A stretch of 53,374 bases of DNA, from contig CAKOGP040000569.1 in the NCBI GenBank assembly GCA_933822405.4, forward strand, positions 1-53,374, in the 5' to 3' direction. Positions 1-10,181 of this stretch are shown here, one piece after another. Source of the DNA: Cylindrotheca closterium (lineage: Eukaryota; Bacillariophyta; Bacillariophyceae; Bacillariales; Bacillariaceae). The first letter of the stretch is position 1. Each line of letters opens with the position of its first letter. A model generated the notes under the pieces. That model did not search any database, was not told where the DNA came from, and saw only the letters and a list, made by a program, of their open reading frames with translations. A program made the translations under genes and the position numbers.

Positions 1-2
1 TT

Positions 3-773
3 TTCAAAAAGAAGGGATACAAGCAAGTCTTTCAACCCAACAAGAACATCATTGTTCAGGAAATCAAGCGTCGTCAGCCAGAAGCCAAACCGAATCAGAA
101 CAATCGTTCGAACGATGAGCTGATGGAGATGTTGCGAGAGCGCTGGCCTCTTGTAGAGCCCGACAAACAGTACATTGTCCAAAAGGAAAAGGACTATCGC
201 AAGCTTCTGGTGAATGCTTTGCATCCCAGAGAAGTGATTTGTACGGACGAGTTGGCCAATCTAGCCGCCGCATCTGCCACTGCGGAAGGATTGGCGGCTG
301 TAGCGGCGATTTCCGGGAGTCACAACAATTCCTCTCGCAAACGCTCCATTGGGGAGACAGTAGTGGATCTAGTATCAAGCCCATCCAGAAGAAGTACCTT
401 GGGCAAGGTTGTCGGTGGTGCCGGTGGCGGTGGAAGCAATTTCCATTCGTATTATGGCGGTGGCGGCAAGAGACGAACTAGTACTACTTCTAGTACAAAT
501 GACAATGGTAATACTGCGCTGGAAACCATGCTCATTCAGGCTGCCAATGCATGTGCAGACAAGTTGTCCTATGCCAATCTGGCCACTACCGTCGAAAGCT
601 TGAAAAAGGAACGATTTGACTTGAACTTGAAAAAGCTACCCTTGGTCAGCAAGCACACTCCGGGCAATGTTCAATCCATTGCCTTTATGGACAATCGTAT
701 CAAGGAGATTACGGATAGTATCTTGGTGTATGAAGCCAAGATGGGAATACCAGCAGCTTCGGCGGATGTGTGA
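3..773 (+). CDS. Conserved protein of unknown function, 5' part outside the window
   Basis: The reading frame is open from base 3 to a TGA at 771-773, so the gene begins left of the window and only its last 256 or so codons are seen. The visible part has a charged region (FKKKGYKQVFQPNK, then MLRERWPLVEP), a low-complexity Gly/Ser/Thr linker with GGGG runs, and a conserved tail from about LETMLIQAANACADK to the end. It is about 95% identical to the complete gene at 11455-12660, which lies in opposite orientation. The main differences are a shorter Ser/Asn linker here (STNDNGNTALE against a longer STNGKNGHSST stretch). I do not recognise a domain. It converges on petH with 289 bp between the stop codons. 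That the conserved ends remain in frame argues for a functional gene or a very recent copy. Confidence 0.75.
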   Translation, partial: FKKKGYKQVFQPNKNIIVQEIKRRQPEAKPNQNNRSNDELMEMLRERWPLVEPDKQYIVQKEKDYRKLLVNALHPREVICTDELANLAAASATAEGLAAVAAISGSHNNSSRKRSIGETVVDLVSSPSRRSTLGKVVGGAGGGGSNFHSYYGGGGKRRTSTTSSTNDNGNTALETMLIQAANACADKLSYANLATTVESLKKERFDLNLKKLPLVSKHTPGNVQSIAFMDNRIKEITDSILVYEAKMGIPAASADV

Positions 774-1062
774 AGAAGCCATCCATCAATCATATTTTTA
801 TTATATAAATGTTATAATAACGTCATGAGAGCAAAAACATACTTCTTTCGTTGCTGCCAAGTATTCGTGCACTCCATTTGTCTACCGGTATTAATAGTGA
901 TGATAGTGCATTTCTATTTTAAAATAGTAAAGGACTAGCTATTAATATTAATACTATTTCATTAATGAAAATGGCCTAATATTAAAATGTACCAAACAAA
1001 TGCAATGCAATGCAATCCAATCCATAACAATTTTAAAATGTTTAGTATAGTTTAGTTTAGTT

Positions 1063-2367
1063 TTAGTACACTTCCACATGCCACTGATGATTGGCCTTGT
1101 ATTCCTTGAGTTTGGTGGACCAATCCAATCCCTTTGAGATTGCCACTTGTTCCAATGCCTCTAGAATGCCTGGCATCATCCCCTTGAGACCACAAAAGAA
1201 GATGTGTGCTCCATTGTCCAATCGTTCCATGAGATCATCGGCACGTTCCGCCAAGACATCTTGGACGTACAACTTGCCACCCTGTTGATTTTGCATTTCT
1301 CTGGAAATGGCATAGGTAACTTCCAACGACGACCCACCAGCAGCACCAGCAGCACCAGCAACGGCATTTCGTTGCATGGCGGCAAATTCTTGAGGATACA
1401 GCAGACCGCCCGTGACGGGAACTCCCAAGACCAACCAAGCGCGTCCTTGAAATTGATGACGGGCCACGGTTTCTTCGACAAAGAGTCGATGCAAAAAGGA
1501 TCGAAAGGGGGCAATGCCCGTTCCGGTGGCGACCATGATGATATCGGTCGTGGGATCTTCGGGGAGCAGCATGGTCTTTCCGACGGGACCGGCCACTTGA
1601 AAGGTGGTTCCAGGGGTGGCATCGCACAAAAAGTTGCTGCAGACGCCCTTTTTGGCATCGTCTTTGAGGCCATTGACGGGATCGAAAAATTCGGCCCGAC
1701 GCACACAGAGACTGACGGTAGATCCATCCAAGACATCACCGTAACGAGTCGAGGCAATGCTGTACAGACGTGGTTTGTTGGCCTTGCCAGTCTTGGGGTC
1801 GGTTCCAGGAGGAATGACCGAAAGCGATTGTCCTTCGACGTAATGAAAGCCTTCTGGCAACTTGAGAATGACGTGTTGAATGTCCCCGGGTGCCGAATCT
1901 TCAATCAACTTGGTTCTTCCTAGTACCGTGGCCGAGACGGGTGCAGTGGCCTTGGCAAAGGGTCCTGGAACACCCAAGTCTTCGAGCCAGCCTTGACATT
2001 CCTTGACATTAATATTGACATCAGTCATGTTAATGGGAGATGCCGCAGCGTCGTTCAAATAGCCATATTGGTAGTTGGAACCAGAGGTCAATCGGTCATT
2101 CAGAGATTGGGTGCCTCCCAACATTCCTTCTTGTGCAGGATCAAACAAGAGACGATCTCCTGCAGGGACCAATGGAATGCCACCTCCGGCTTGAAGTACC
2201 ATGGGAGAGGTCGTTCCACTGGCGGCCAATTGCGTTGTCGTTGTTGTTGTTGTTGTTGTTGTTGTTGAAGAGGAGGAGGAACGTGGACGAACTTGAAAGG
2301 CGTTTACATGTTCAAGGCACAGAGGAGCCAACAACATCAACAAAGGAAGCGAGGTAGTGAATTTCAT
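1063..2367 (-). CDS. petH: Plastid ferredoxin-NADP+ reductase precursor
   Basis: The 434-residue product is the FAD enzyme that passes electrons from photosystem I-reduced ferredoxin to NADP+ at the thylakoid/stroma interface. The start chosen is the ATG at 2367, because residues 1-23 then form a clean signal peptide ending VNA|F, the plastid import motif; an upstream in-frame ATG at 2430 would put 21 hydrophilic residues before it. A poly-Ser/poly-Thr stretch (about residues 30-45) forms the transit region. FNR motifs seen: RLYSIAS at 200-206 (FAD), CSNFLCD at 243-249, TGTGIAPFRSF at 281-291 (NADP pyrophosphate), FFCGLKGMMPG at 390-400, and the C-terminal aromatic ending VEVY, whose Tyr stacks on the flavin. 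Length fits the family plus presequence. No intron is needed. Its 5' end faces the gene at 3275. Confidence 0.96.
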   Translation of the reverse strand: MKFTTSLPLLMLLAPLCLEHVNAFQVRPRSSSSSTTTTTTTTTTTQLAASGTTSPMVLQAGGGIPLVPAGDRLLFDPAQEGMLGGTQSLNDRLTSGSNYQYGYLNDAAASPINMTDVNINVKECQGWLEDLGVPGPFAKATAPVSATVLGRTKLIEDSAPGDIQHVILKLPEGFHYVEGQSLSVIPPGTDPKTGKANKPRLYSIASTRYGDVLDGSTVSLCVRRAEFFDPVNGLKDDAKKGVCSNFLCDATPGTTFQVAGPVGKTMLLPEDPTTDIIMVATGTGIAPFRSFLHRLFVEETVARHQFQGRAWLVLGVPVTGGLLYPQEFAAMQRNAVAGAAGAAGGSSLEVTYAISREMQNQQGGKLYVQDVLAERADDLMERLDNGAHIFFCGLKGMMPGILEALEQVAISKGLDWSTKLKEYKANHQWHVEVY

Positions 2368-3274
2368 GTTTGCGTGTGTCTTGATTGTATTAATGTGTGA
2401 ATGAATGTATGAATGTGCAATAAACGGCAAAGATTAAACAATCTATTGGATTCTTCGATTGTGTTCGATTTCTTTGTATGTTTGAGTGGTGGAAAATAAG
2501 AGCAGAGGTTGTACTTTGTACTTATTCGGTTTCTCTCGTGTGATTTTTTTGATTCCTTCTCCTCTTTTGGAACGAATGATAGATATATCGATTTGATGTG
2601 AGGCAGATGGGAAGCGAAGATTTTCAATTTTGGCTTCGCACTGTTTTGATTGGCTGAAGAACATCCTGGTTCGGGCAGTTCAAAGTGTCCGAACAAGTGT
2701 CGATGTGATATATAAAATCGCATTCAAATTTATTCATTCACGAATAATAACCGCAAGACAGTCCTTGGATAGACCGCGTTGACGCGCCACGCGTGCAAAT
2801 AGGGTTGACAATCGAGTTTTTTTCACAGCGTTATTTTCCTCGTTGAAAACCTTGTGATAAAATCAGACAATGGCGATAATGATGACTAATAGTACAGCCA
2901 TGGTGCGAAACCAACAATGCGACCATGGAGAACAAGATCCATGATATGCTAGGCACCAATTCTTCTTTCACCAGTAACCGTAAAGACGAAAGAGCAAATC
3001 GGTTTGGAACACAGGTTGCCGTTGAGCCGAAATCGTGGAAAAAAACTATGCTCACAACTTTTCGATTCCGTTTGAAACGGATCTCATCACTAGCTTTTCT
3101 ACTGAGCTTGGTACATCTTTCCAAAGTCGAGACGTTTCTTGCTTCAGCAGAGCAACTTCATTTCACAACAGAATCTGCTCATATTTTTGACATTCGATCA
3201 ATTGCATCGATTCAGTCCTTTCAAAGAACAGCAACATCAACAACAACAAACAAACAAACAAAACACTTTCCACC
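2368..3274. other. Divergent intergenic region with the left edge of a duplicated block
   Basis: This 907 bp stretch separates the petH start from the start at 3275, so it holds both upstream regions. From about 2740 onward it matches, on the other strand, the sequence at about 29506-30030, with similarity that I judge to be near 90%. A reading frame at 2925-3302 is open here, but the matching copy has an in-frame TAG soon after the equivalent start, so I do not count it as coding. The last 50 bases before 3275 are rich in CAA/ACAAA, as expected of a 5' leader. Confidence 0.6.
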
Positions 3275-4423
3275 ATGTTATCTCTTCGATCCATCATCAT
3301 GATGCTCTTTCTTTTGGCCATGCAGCCAATGGCCATGCCTTCCTTGATGAGTGCAAATTACACTCGTCCATCCATTCAAGTCTACCGCTTGGCCAACGAA
3401 AACGTTGTTTCCACTGTTGACTTTGTTGGAACCACCGTGGAGATGGAATCCACTGGTGCTCCTTCTTTCTCCCTTGCGGAGTTTATCATGTCTATCGACT
3501 ACGAATCGATCAATGCTTTCGCACAAGACTTCAGCAAGAAGTACGAAGCCTTTGCCGAAGCATTCACTGATGCCATGTCTGCCATCTTCGAGTTCTTCAG
3601 TATGGAGTACAACGCATACAAGCAATCGATCAACTACGAGTCGATCCAGGCTTTCGCACAAGACTTTAACGAGAAGTACGAAGCCTTCACCCAAGCATTC
3701 ACTGATGCCATGTCTGCCATCTTTGAATACGAACCATTCCACCAATCCATCGACTACGAGTCCGTCATGTCTTCCGCAGAAGCACATATCCAAGAAGTGA
3801 CTGCCGCCATGTTTTCCAAGATCCAACTCTTCATCCAGAAGTTTGAAGCATGGTCATACAACCTAGAGTTCCAAGTCGAGTACCACCGAGTCTACAAGAA
3901 AAAGCTAGAAAATTTTGCCACTGACCTGCTTTCTGCAGCTCCAGCTTGGCCAAGCTTATTTGACCATGAATTCATCGTCAGAGATGTTTTCGACGGAATT
4001 CAATCCTACACTACCAAGGACCCATTCGTCCCAGCACCACTTCCACCGTTGCCATCCCTTGAGGACGCTCAATCGATTGCAGCAATGGAGGTAGTATTGG
4101 ACTCCTCGACCACTTTTGGTGCCATTGTCATTGCCCTACTCTTCGTCGTCGCTATGACTACTATCATTTATGCCAACAGTGTCATCGATCGAGGGCTCAT
4201 CTCCATGGAAGATTTATCCATTGTCTTGGAAACACCCTGTTTGACCATGACCGATTTGAGAAAGAAAATGACACCATCGGTCATACTCCAATCTGAGGCT
4301 GCTTCTGCTAGGTATCAAGCCAGTTGCGACAAGTCCAAGGACCCTTCCGTCGTGGACCTCTGCAACCTATTCGCCAACATTTCCTTCGTGAAGGATACTA
4401 CGGATCCTTCTAAAAATGAATGA
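3275..4423 (+). CDS. Signal-peptide, repeat-containing single-pass membrane protein, unknown function (copy A)
   Basis: The 382-residue product starts with a signal peptide (about residues 1-25, hydrophobic core MMLFLLAMQPMAM). Residues about 72-175 hold three related units that begin SIDYES or SINYES; the first two continue AFAQDF..KYEAF..AFTDAMSAIFE, an alternating aromatic/acidic pattern typical of amphipathic helices. A Pro-rich spacer (PAPLPPLPS) follows, then one membrane segment at about 281-300 (FGAIVIALLFVVAMTTIIYA) and a tail of about 80 residues with three Cys. The topology suggests a type I membrane protein with a helical extracytoplasmic domain. I recognise no family. The paralogue at 28363-29505 differs by substitutions and a two-residue deletion before FQVEYHRVYKK, so the frame has been kept in both copies, which supports a real protein. 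Confidence 0.85.
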   Translation: MLSLRSIIMMLFLLAMQPMAMPSLMSANYTRPSIQVYRLANENVVSTVDFVGTTVEMESTGAPSFSLAEFIMSIDYESINAFAQDFSKKYEAFAEAFTDAMSAIFEFFSMEYNAYKQSINYESIQAFAQDFNEKYEAFTQAFTDAMSAIFEYEPFHQSIDYESVMSSAEAHIQEVTAAMFSKIQLFIQKFEAWSYNLEFQVEYHRVYKKKLENFATDLLSAAPAWPSLFDHEFIVRDVFDGIQSYTTKDPFVPAPLPPLPSLEDAQSIAAMEVVLDSSTTFGAIVIALLFVVAMTTIIYANSVIDRGLISMEDLSIVLETPCLTMTDLRKKMTPSVILQSEAASARYQASCDKSKDPSVVDLCNLFANISFVKDTTDPSKNE

Positions 4424-5101
4424 GAGCTTTTGAAAACAAACAAAAAGAGCGACTCATGATATGTTCATCTACCTCTACCGTTTGACCCTCCTGCAACATC
4501 AAGGCCATAACTCAATCTTTGGGAGTTCGGCCTACAGGGGTACTGCTGCACCAAAAAATTGCAGTAGGTGGTCGCGTAAGTTAAGGAGTACATATCAATG
4601 AAATCATGCTTGAACATAATGCTAGAGGAAGATATGATGGTGGATGGCTTCGGAATAAGGTGACTGACTTATTGCAGATATTATTATCGAATAAGCATTC
4701 AGGTGGGAGCGCAGTGCTCAAAATACTATTCATGACGACTCTCAAAAGTCGTCAGACCTTCAATAATACAAACTTTGAATGGGAACAATAAGTTCGAAGA
4801 TGAACTATGACATTTTAAAATAAGAAATTGCAATGGATGCAAAATAAAACATCAGCCAATCCTCATATTTACTCTATTCAAAAGACAAACTAGAATGAAC
4901 ATGCATCAAGCAACTCAACGTGTGCAAAGATGAAATATCATCCTTTTTAGAAAATACAATGTCAATAGATGCAAAATAAATAATACACCATCAACATCAG
5001 CCATTCCTTTCTATCTACAGTGTTGTGAATGAAATGCCATGCCACAGCATGTAGGATGATAACGAAGGAAGTGAAATGCCCCAAATGCACTTTTTACTTT
5101 T
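4424..5101. other. 3' flank of copy A, then featureless spacer
   Basis: Sequence to about 4870 is shared with copy B and so belongs to the duplicated block. An open frame at 4606-4791 lies in the shared part but has no protein-like character. From 4870 to 5101 there is AT-rich spacer with a partial local repeat: the phrase gatgcaaaataaa...catcagcca occurs near 4835 and again near 4970. No gene is seen. Confidence 0.5.
4734..4753 (+). other. Perfect 7-bp-stem hairpin downstream of copy A
   Basis: GACGACT (4734-4740), a six-base loop, then AGTCGTC (4747-4753). The same stem and the complementary loop occur at 28044-28063 downstream of copy B. It lies about 310 bp after the stop codon, so it could sit in the 3' UTR or mark a 3' end; its function is not known. 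Confidence 0.5.
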
Positions 5102-6573
5102 CTATGGATTCTGCTTCGAAATACGATCGCTAGCTCGTCCCAGGTAGTCTCCATCAATGGTCTTGGCTGGACTGGGGTAGCTTTCCTTCATGTTATCCAA
5201 CTTCTTTCCACTCATTCGAGCTTTTAGTTCTTCTTCCAATCCTGACACCATGGTCTTTAATACCTTGTCCACATTGTAGGCACCACCAGCGGGTCTCCAC
5301 AATTCAGCAACCACCTATGAAATTCAAGGAGGAATGCAGGAGGCAAGAGGCATACGAGGCATGAGCAAACAATCATGATCATCATATGTATATACCGGTA
5401 GTCACATCAGATATTTACAATCACACTCATACGCAGTCACAGCAAACTTACCCTCAAGGTCAATACGATACTGGCAGTCATGACTCCAAACAAGCATCCT
5501 TCAATGGTCAAGATATTGTATCCACCAATACTCTGAGTACCCGCTCCCAACAAGGGGAAGCTGACCAATTCAATGGCAGCCAAAATCCACAAGAGTAACA
5601 TGTGCACCGTCGGCAATTTGCGTTGCAAGGCTCCCAAGCGTTGCGCTCGAGCTTGTCGTAGCGATCGGACGGTATCGTAGACGGTTCCTGGCACTCCGAC
5701 GCTGGTCAGGTACATGATGGTCTCCAAAGGATCGTCTACGGGACGGGCACTCAGTAGTACAGCCGGATCCGCTGACAGTTTTTTCAAATCCGTCTTGACA
5801 TATTTGCTAATGGCCGACAGAACCTTGGGATACATGGTACGGCCTTGACAGACCAACGCCACTTGTTCCAATAGTGATTTCGCTTCGGTGACTTCACTAA
5901 ACAAGGCATAGTACACCATTTCTTGTTGCTGGTACATGAAGTAGTACGTCTGACCCACCAAAATGCTAAACAACAATCCGGCGACGGTCAAAAAGTTTTG
6001 CACAAACTGAGACGAATCTTGGCTCAGGACGGCAAAGACCCCCGCGTCATTCCAAAAGCTGCAGAGCCACAAGGACAATGCCGGGAAGGCATAAAAGGCA
6101 AGGATGCCACTCAAGATGGAAGGAATTCCCACTCGAAACAAGGTCAAGAGACCCGTCTTTTGTGTAATGGGGGCAATCTTTTGGTATTTCTGAGAAACCT
6201 TGGTGGCGGCCTTGGTGCTGAACAGGGATGCGAATTTCTCCAAAATGTTTGGTTCGCCTTCCTCGTCGTCGTCGTCACTGATGCTGGAAGAAATAGGAGA
6301 AGCTTGGAGTGATGTGGAGTAGTGTCTTTTGGTTGTAATTGGTGACAGTGATGACAGTGGTGACAGTCGTGACGTTGCTTGTGGACTGGCTCGGATGCAT
6401 GGCATTGATGATACCGAAGAGGAAGATGAAAAAGTAGGCAAATAATGTCGGAATACTGCTACTGGCTGAGGACGGGCTGAAAATGCTAAGGAATGCCCAG
6501 CCATTGATAACAAGCAGATTATGACCAATCGCAATGCAATGCCTGTTGGTGTCCTTGATTTGTGATAGACCAT
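5102..6573 (-). CDS. Plastid-targeted DUF4239 (bestrophin-like) membrane protein, two exons
   Basis: Exons are 5452-6573 and 5102-5314 on the minus strand, with a 137 bp phase-0 intron (donor GTAAGT, acceptor TTTCATAG). Joined, they give 444 residues and run LTLR|VVAELWRP. The N-terminus is a signal peptide ending at SLA|F (residues 30/31), followed by a Ser-rich transit stretch, so plastid import is likely. About four membrane segments follow: GIPSILSGILAFYAFPALSL, FLTVAGLLFSILVGQTYYF, a pair around LPTVHMLLLWILAAIELVSF, and IEGCLFGVMTASIVLTLR. This arrangement and the LPTVHMLLLW segment resemble DUF4239, a family distantly related to bestrophin chloride channels. A role in plastid ion handling is inference from that resemblance only. 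The ATG at 6573 is preferred because it gives the targeting signal. Confidence 0.8.
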
Positions 6574-7815
6574 GGTTTCTTTTCGGGTGAAAGGATGGTG
6601 GTACTTGAAGACGTTTGATGTTGATGCAATGATTTATTGTGTTGGATTGCAGATGCTGAGACTGAAGATTATTTTATGTGGATGCGATGACGGATGATGA
6701 GATGATGAACGCGCGATGGATATGACCCCTGACCTGTCCACTAAAAACCAGCCCAAAATCCCCCTTTTTGGGAAGAAATTTAAATAGTATAGAGCAACAG
6801 CAGTTACTGAGCACTTCTTGAGACGTCGTAGGCATCCTTGCAATAGATATCCACTATATGGAGCAGCAAGGGTAGTAAGACTGACAGGAGAAGCAGGTTT
6901 GGAGATGACTTATTGCGACGACGACACTTGAGCTATTAGGTACCCGCAGAGACGACGATGTTTGGTATACAACGAATCAATACAACGACAATATATACCG
7001 ACGGTTAAAAGGATTCGAATGAATTCGAGAGAGTTCCATCTGTTGGAGACGACATGGGCAATATTTCGCCGCAGTGTCTCTGACCCTACCGTACACAGTG
7101 GAGGCAGCAGGACTTCGATGCGGTGCCGTCATTGAAACATAGGACAAGAAATGGCCTAAAAGAGCTCATAATATTTGCCACACACTCATACTCGTATATA
7201 TAGTTGATATCAATGCATACCAACCGTGCCGGTGCATTTTTACTGCACTTCTTATATTTTATTTTTCCAGTTTTATTGTTACACTCTATTACAAAGATAC
7301 ACATCTTTCGTATATACACATAGACAGGCCACCGTCGGATTTAGATACTGGAATGATCATGCCTCTCAACATCGACAAAGGCATCATATTCCCTTCATCA
7401 ATCCAAATGGCTGAGGAGGTACTAGTACCTAGCAATTCATTGGCTAAGATTGAAAGTCATTCAAACTATAAAATAATAGCATGTTCTAACAGTATATAGT
7501 AGTCGGCTGTAGCTAAAGAAATAGCAAAACCATACAGTAGGAAACCCAAGAAAGTTCGCTTTCCTGATAAAAGCAGAAAGATCATTCTTTCCGAACAAAG
7601 GATTGTCTCTGCTTTGTGAATCGTCCTCGATCGTCTGATCAGCTTCTGTCCAGCTGTTTGATTGCTCATGTGCGAGATCTCTTGTCAGTAATGACGGCAA
7701 ATGCTGTACCTATCTCGATCAGAAGCAAAACAGCGCACAATTTTCAATTTGGCGCCACATCACGAAGTTTACTTCGAAGTTTGGTGTTCATCCAAGCAGA
7801 AGTCTGCTGAGTCAA
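6574..7815. other. Intergenic region, no gene recognised
   Basis: Only short open frames without protein-like composition are present. From about 7440 the sequence is related to 9410-9845 and forms the downstream flank of the first small Lys-rich protein gene. The first half is likely promoter and 5' leader of the DUF4239 gene. Confidence 0.4.
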
Positions 7816-8139
7816 TCACTGGTCTTTTGGTTCCTCATGACCCAGCTTTCGTCTCTTTCTCGTAGTGGATCTCGTTGGAGTTTGTTTCTTCTTGGGTTCG
7901 TCTTGCTGCTTCGTCTCGTTTTCCTGTTCCTTTTTATCGGAAAGTATGCAATCCACGAGATCTTTGCGCAACCAGCTCAAGATTTTCACAGAGCAAAGGA
8001 TTTGCGTCTTCTTCTCAGAATCATCCATCGTCTTCCACTTCGCGTTTCCACTCACTGATTGCACTTGGCTTTTCGTCCCTCCTCTTTTAAAGCTGGCCAT
8101 TCCTTTAGGCTTGGGCATGAGCATCGTTGTATGGCACAT
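7816..8139 (-). CDS. Small Lys-rich protein, tandem paralogue 1
   Basis: The 107-residue product is unrecognised. It has an N-terminal MCHTTMLMPKPKGM stretch, a central segment (SGNAKWKTMDDSEKKTQILC, then a helical WLRKDLVDCILSD), and a very basic tail with QQDEPKKKQTPTRSTTRKRR that resembles a nuclear localisation signal. The paralogue at 9846-10181 keeps the start, the SGNAKWK motif, the LRKDLVDCILSD helix (LRNDLVACILSD there) and the tail KRRKLGHEE, while the flanking DNA is more diverged. That pattern suggests protein-level constraint. No signal peptide or membrane segment is seen. A nuclear or DNA/RNA-associated role is only a guess from the basic tail. Confidence 0.6.
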   Translation of the reverse strand: MCHTTMLMPKPKGMASFKRGGTKSQVQSVSGNAKWKTMDDSEKKTQILCSVKILSWLRKDLVDCILSDKKEQENETKQQDEPKKKQTPTRSTTRKRRKLGHEEPKDQ

Positions 8140-9845
8140 TGTGTCTCTGGTATGTTGGTTGCCTTGTTAGTTGGGTGGCTTGTTAGATTGCTAGATTGAT
8201 TGATTGATTGTTTCCTTTTGGTTGGTTTCTTTCACAATATTTTGTGGCGAAGAGAATCTTTGAACAATTTTGCGAGACCACTTTCAACTTTGCGTGCCGC
8301 AATCAGAAACATCACATATGGCGAACAACACCAAATGGGAATTCAGAACGGCTACGTTAAGTATCACTGATACAGGTCACTCTTTGTCAGCTGCATCTGA
8401 AGAAAATAGTAAATAATGAATCCGCAATTTCCGAAATCTGATTGGTATTCAGCTTTCAGGATAGACAAAGAATCTAATCCAAGATGGTGTAAAGAACGAT
8501 GTTCCGAAAAAAGGTTGTTTCTTTTCGTGGGAAGAGTAAATGCCAAAGGCTGCAGAACCGGAGCTAAACACCATCTGTACCATACCAGTATCTGTAACAT
8601 ACAATATATATATTCACACACTAAGAATGTCTTTTTGGACTGAATACCGTTGGCATATTCACATAGACAACAGTTAGACGTTGGTACGACATTCGATCAA
8701 GTGTTCCCATAATCATACCCGACAACAAGCCATGGTACCAGGTACCGGTACCAGGTACGGCGGGTTCCGTGATCATGGTCAGAAGTCAGAAGACGTTTGG
8801 CACACGCGATCTCAGGAAGGAATGCCAGGCATGGTACCTGGTGCAAAGTCAAGAACTGACTGCTGTGGAGGACCAAAGACGCGATCTCATGAATACCGGT
8901 TTCGTACAGACTGTGATATAAGTTGGACGACGGACAAACGCGATTCATTCACAATCTCATCAAATATATTCTTGACGACAGACATACGGTACCGCGGTTC
9001 GCGTAGTGTACCGTGTATAGTACTGTTTCCTGCATTCTCCATCATTTCAATAGATGAATATACACCGGTACCGGTAAAATCAGGAGCAAACAATAATTCA
9101 GTTCCTGTAGTATTCAGGCGGAACGGAGGATCGCCAGACGCTACCTGGCTGTGATCTAGATGGGGTAACATCCATATACTGTAGTGTAAAATAGGATTGG
9201 CCAACATGAATACCATGCAAACTCACAAGAACTACGGAAGCCAGACCAAATTAGCTTTATTGTACTTGTACAGCCAGCATTGCATTGATGCCTTTCAGGG
9301 CGCACAAGATGAAGATGAGCAGATTGATTCACGATTGCACTAGAAACCGATCCGAAGGAGGCTGGCTGTTAGTAGTCTACTGAATATTGCAAATCAGTAG
9401 TTCTGCTAGCAATAATAATAATAATGATATGTTCTAAAGTGTATAATATCTGCTGTAGCAAAAATAGCAAAATGGTTCAAAATATTGGCAGCCGTACCGG
9501 TATATTGCACTTCTTGCCAACACAAGGAGTTCGCTTGCCTAATAAGCGGAAAGAGTTCCACCTCCTTCGAACAAGGGTTTTAATCTCTGAGTTGTGACTT
9601 GCCGTTCATCTGATCAGCTTTTGTACAGCTTGATTATTCTTGTACCGGGTACCGGTATACCCATTGTGATGATTTTCCGATCCATCGTATTCAGACAGAT
9701 GACGGCAAAGCTGTCTTTCGATCAGAAGGAAACAAGCGCACAAATTGGCGCCACATAAATTTCCCGAAAGGACAAACCTGTCCCCAAGTATCACTCACGA
9801 AGTTTGGTTTCAGCAAAGTCTGCTCAGGCTGAGCAGCTGGGTCAA
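8140..9845. other. Intergenic region with clustered GGTACC/ACCGGT palindromes
   Basis: No convincing gene is seen. The segment 8690-9660 contains a dense cluster of the palindromes TACCGGTA and GGTACC, including a run at 8735-8760 in which ggtacc and accggt overlap. Exact TACCGGTA copies are at 8743, 9069, 9495 and 9650. From 9410 it is the downstream flank of the second tandem unit. Confidence 0.5.
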
Positions 9846-10181
9846 TTACTGGCCTTTCGATTCCTCATGACCAAGCTTTCTTCTCTTTTTTGTAGGGGGT
9901 CTCGTTTGAGATTGTTTCTTCTTGGGTTGCTGTTTCTTCTCGTTTTCCTTATCCTTTACATCGGATAGAATGCAAGCAACGAGGTCATTGCGCAACAAGG
10001 TCAACAGTTCCACAGAACAGCGGATTTGTTTCTTCTCCTCAGTATCACCAATCTTTTTCCACTTTGCGTTTCCACTGTGGGATTGCGCTTGACTTTGCGT
10101 GCCTCTTCGGCAGTCATCTTTCCTCAAAGAAAGCAGGGTCATTCCTTTCGACAGGGGTACGAGTATCGTCGGTTGGCACAT
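9846..10181 (-). CDS. Small Lys-rich protein, tandem paralogue 2
   Basis: The 111-residue product is the second member of the pair. It reads MCQPTILVPLSKGM at the start, keeps SGNAKWKKIGDTEEKKQIRC and the helix LLRNDLVACILSDVKDKE, and ends in a basic tail (KKKQSQTRPPTKKRRK) with LGHEESKGQ. Relative to paralogue 1 it has small in-frame length changes near residue 20 (a DDCRRG insertion) and in the KQQ stretch. Function is unknown; both genes read toward the DUF4239 gene, on the same strand as it. Confidence 0.6.
   Translation of the reverse strand: MCQPTILVPLSKGMTLLSLRKDDCRRGTQSQAQSHSGNAKWKKIGDTEEKKQIRCSVELLTLLRNDLVACILSDVKDKENEKKQQPKKKQSQTRPPTKKRRKLGHEESKGQ

Larger units (their letters stand above)
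2740..4870 (+). repeat. Copy A of a ~2.1 kb inverted segmental duplication
   Basis: The block contains a complete gene (3275-4423), about 530 bp of upstream sequence and about 450 bp of downstream sequence. All three parts are repeated in opposite orientation at about 27940-30030. Shared landmarks are the GCGACAC-free leader with the start context, the coding sequence with in-frame changes only, a stretch around 4530-4600 containing TACTGC...GCAGTA, and the hairpin at 4734-4753. Boundaries were judged by eye and may be off by some tens of bases. Confidence 0.85.

Noticed and set aside
1204..1923. 239-codon plus-strand frame within petH
   Set aside because: It is the antisense shadow of a strongly identified gene.
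2925..3302. 125-codon open frame upstream of copy A of the membrane protein gene
   Set aside because: The matching sequence in copy B has an in-frame TAG soon after the start, and the conservation is explained by the duplication.
8681..9216. Open frames on both strands in the GGTACC-rich spacer
   Set aside because: They overlap each other, and translated palindromic repeats explain their length.
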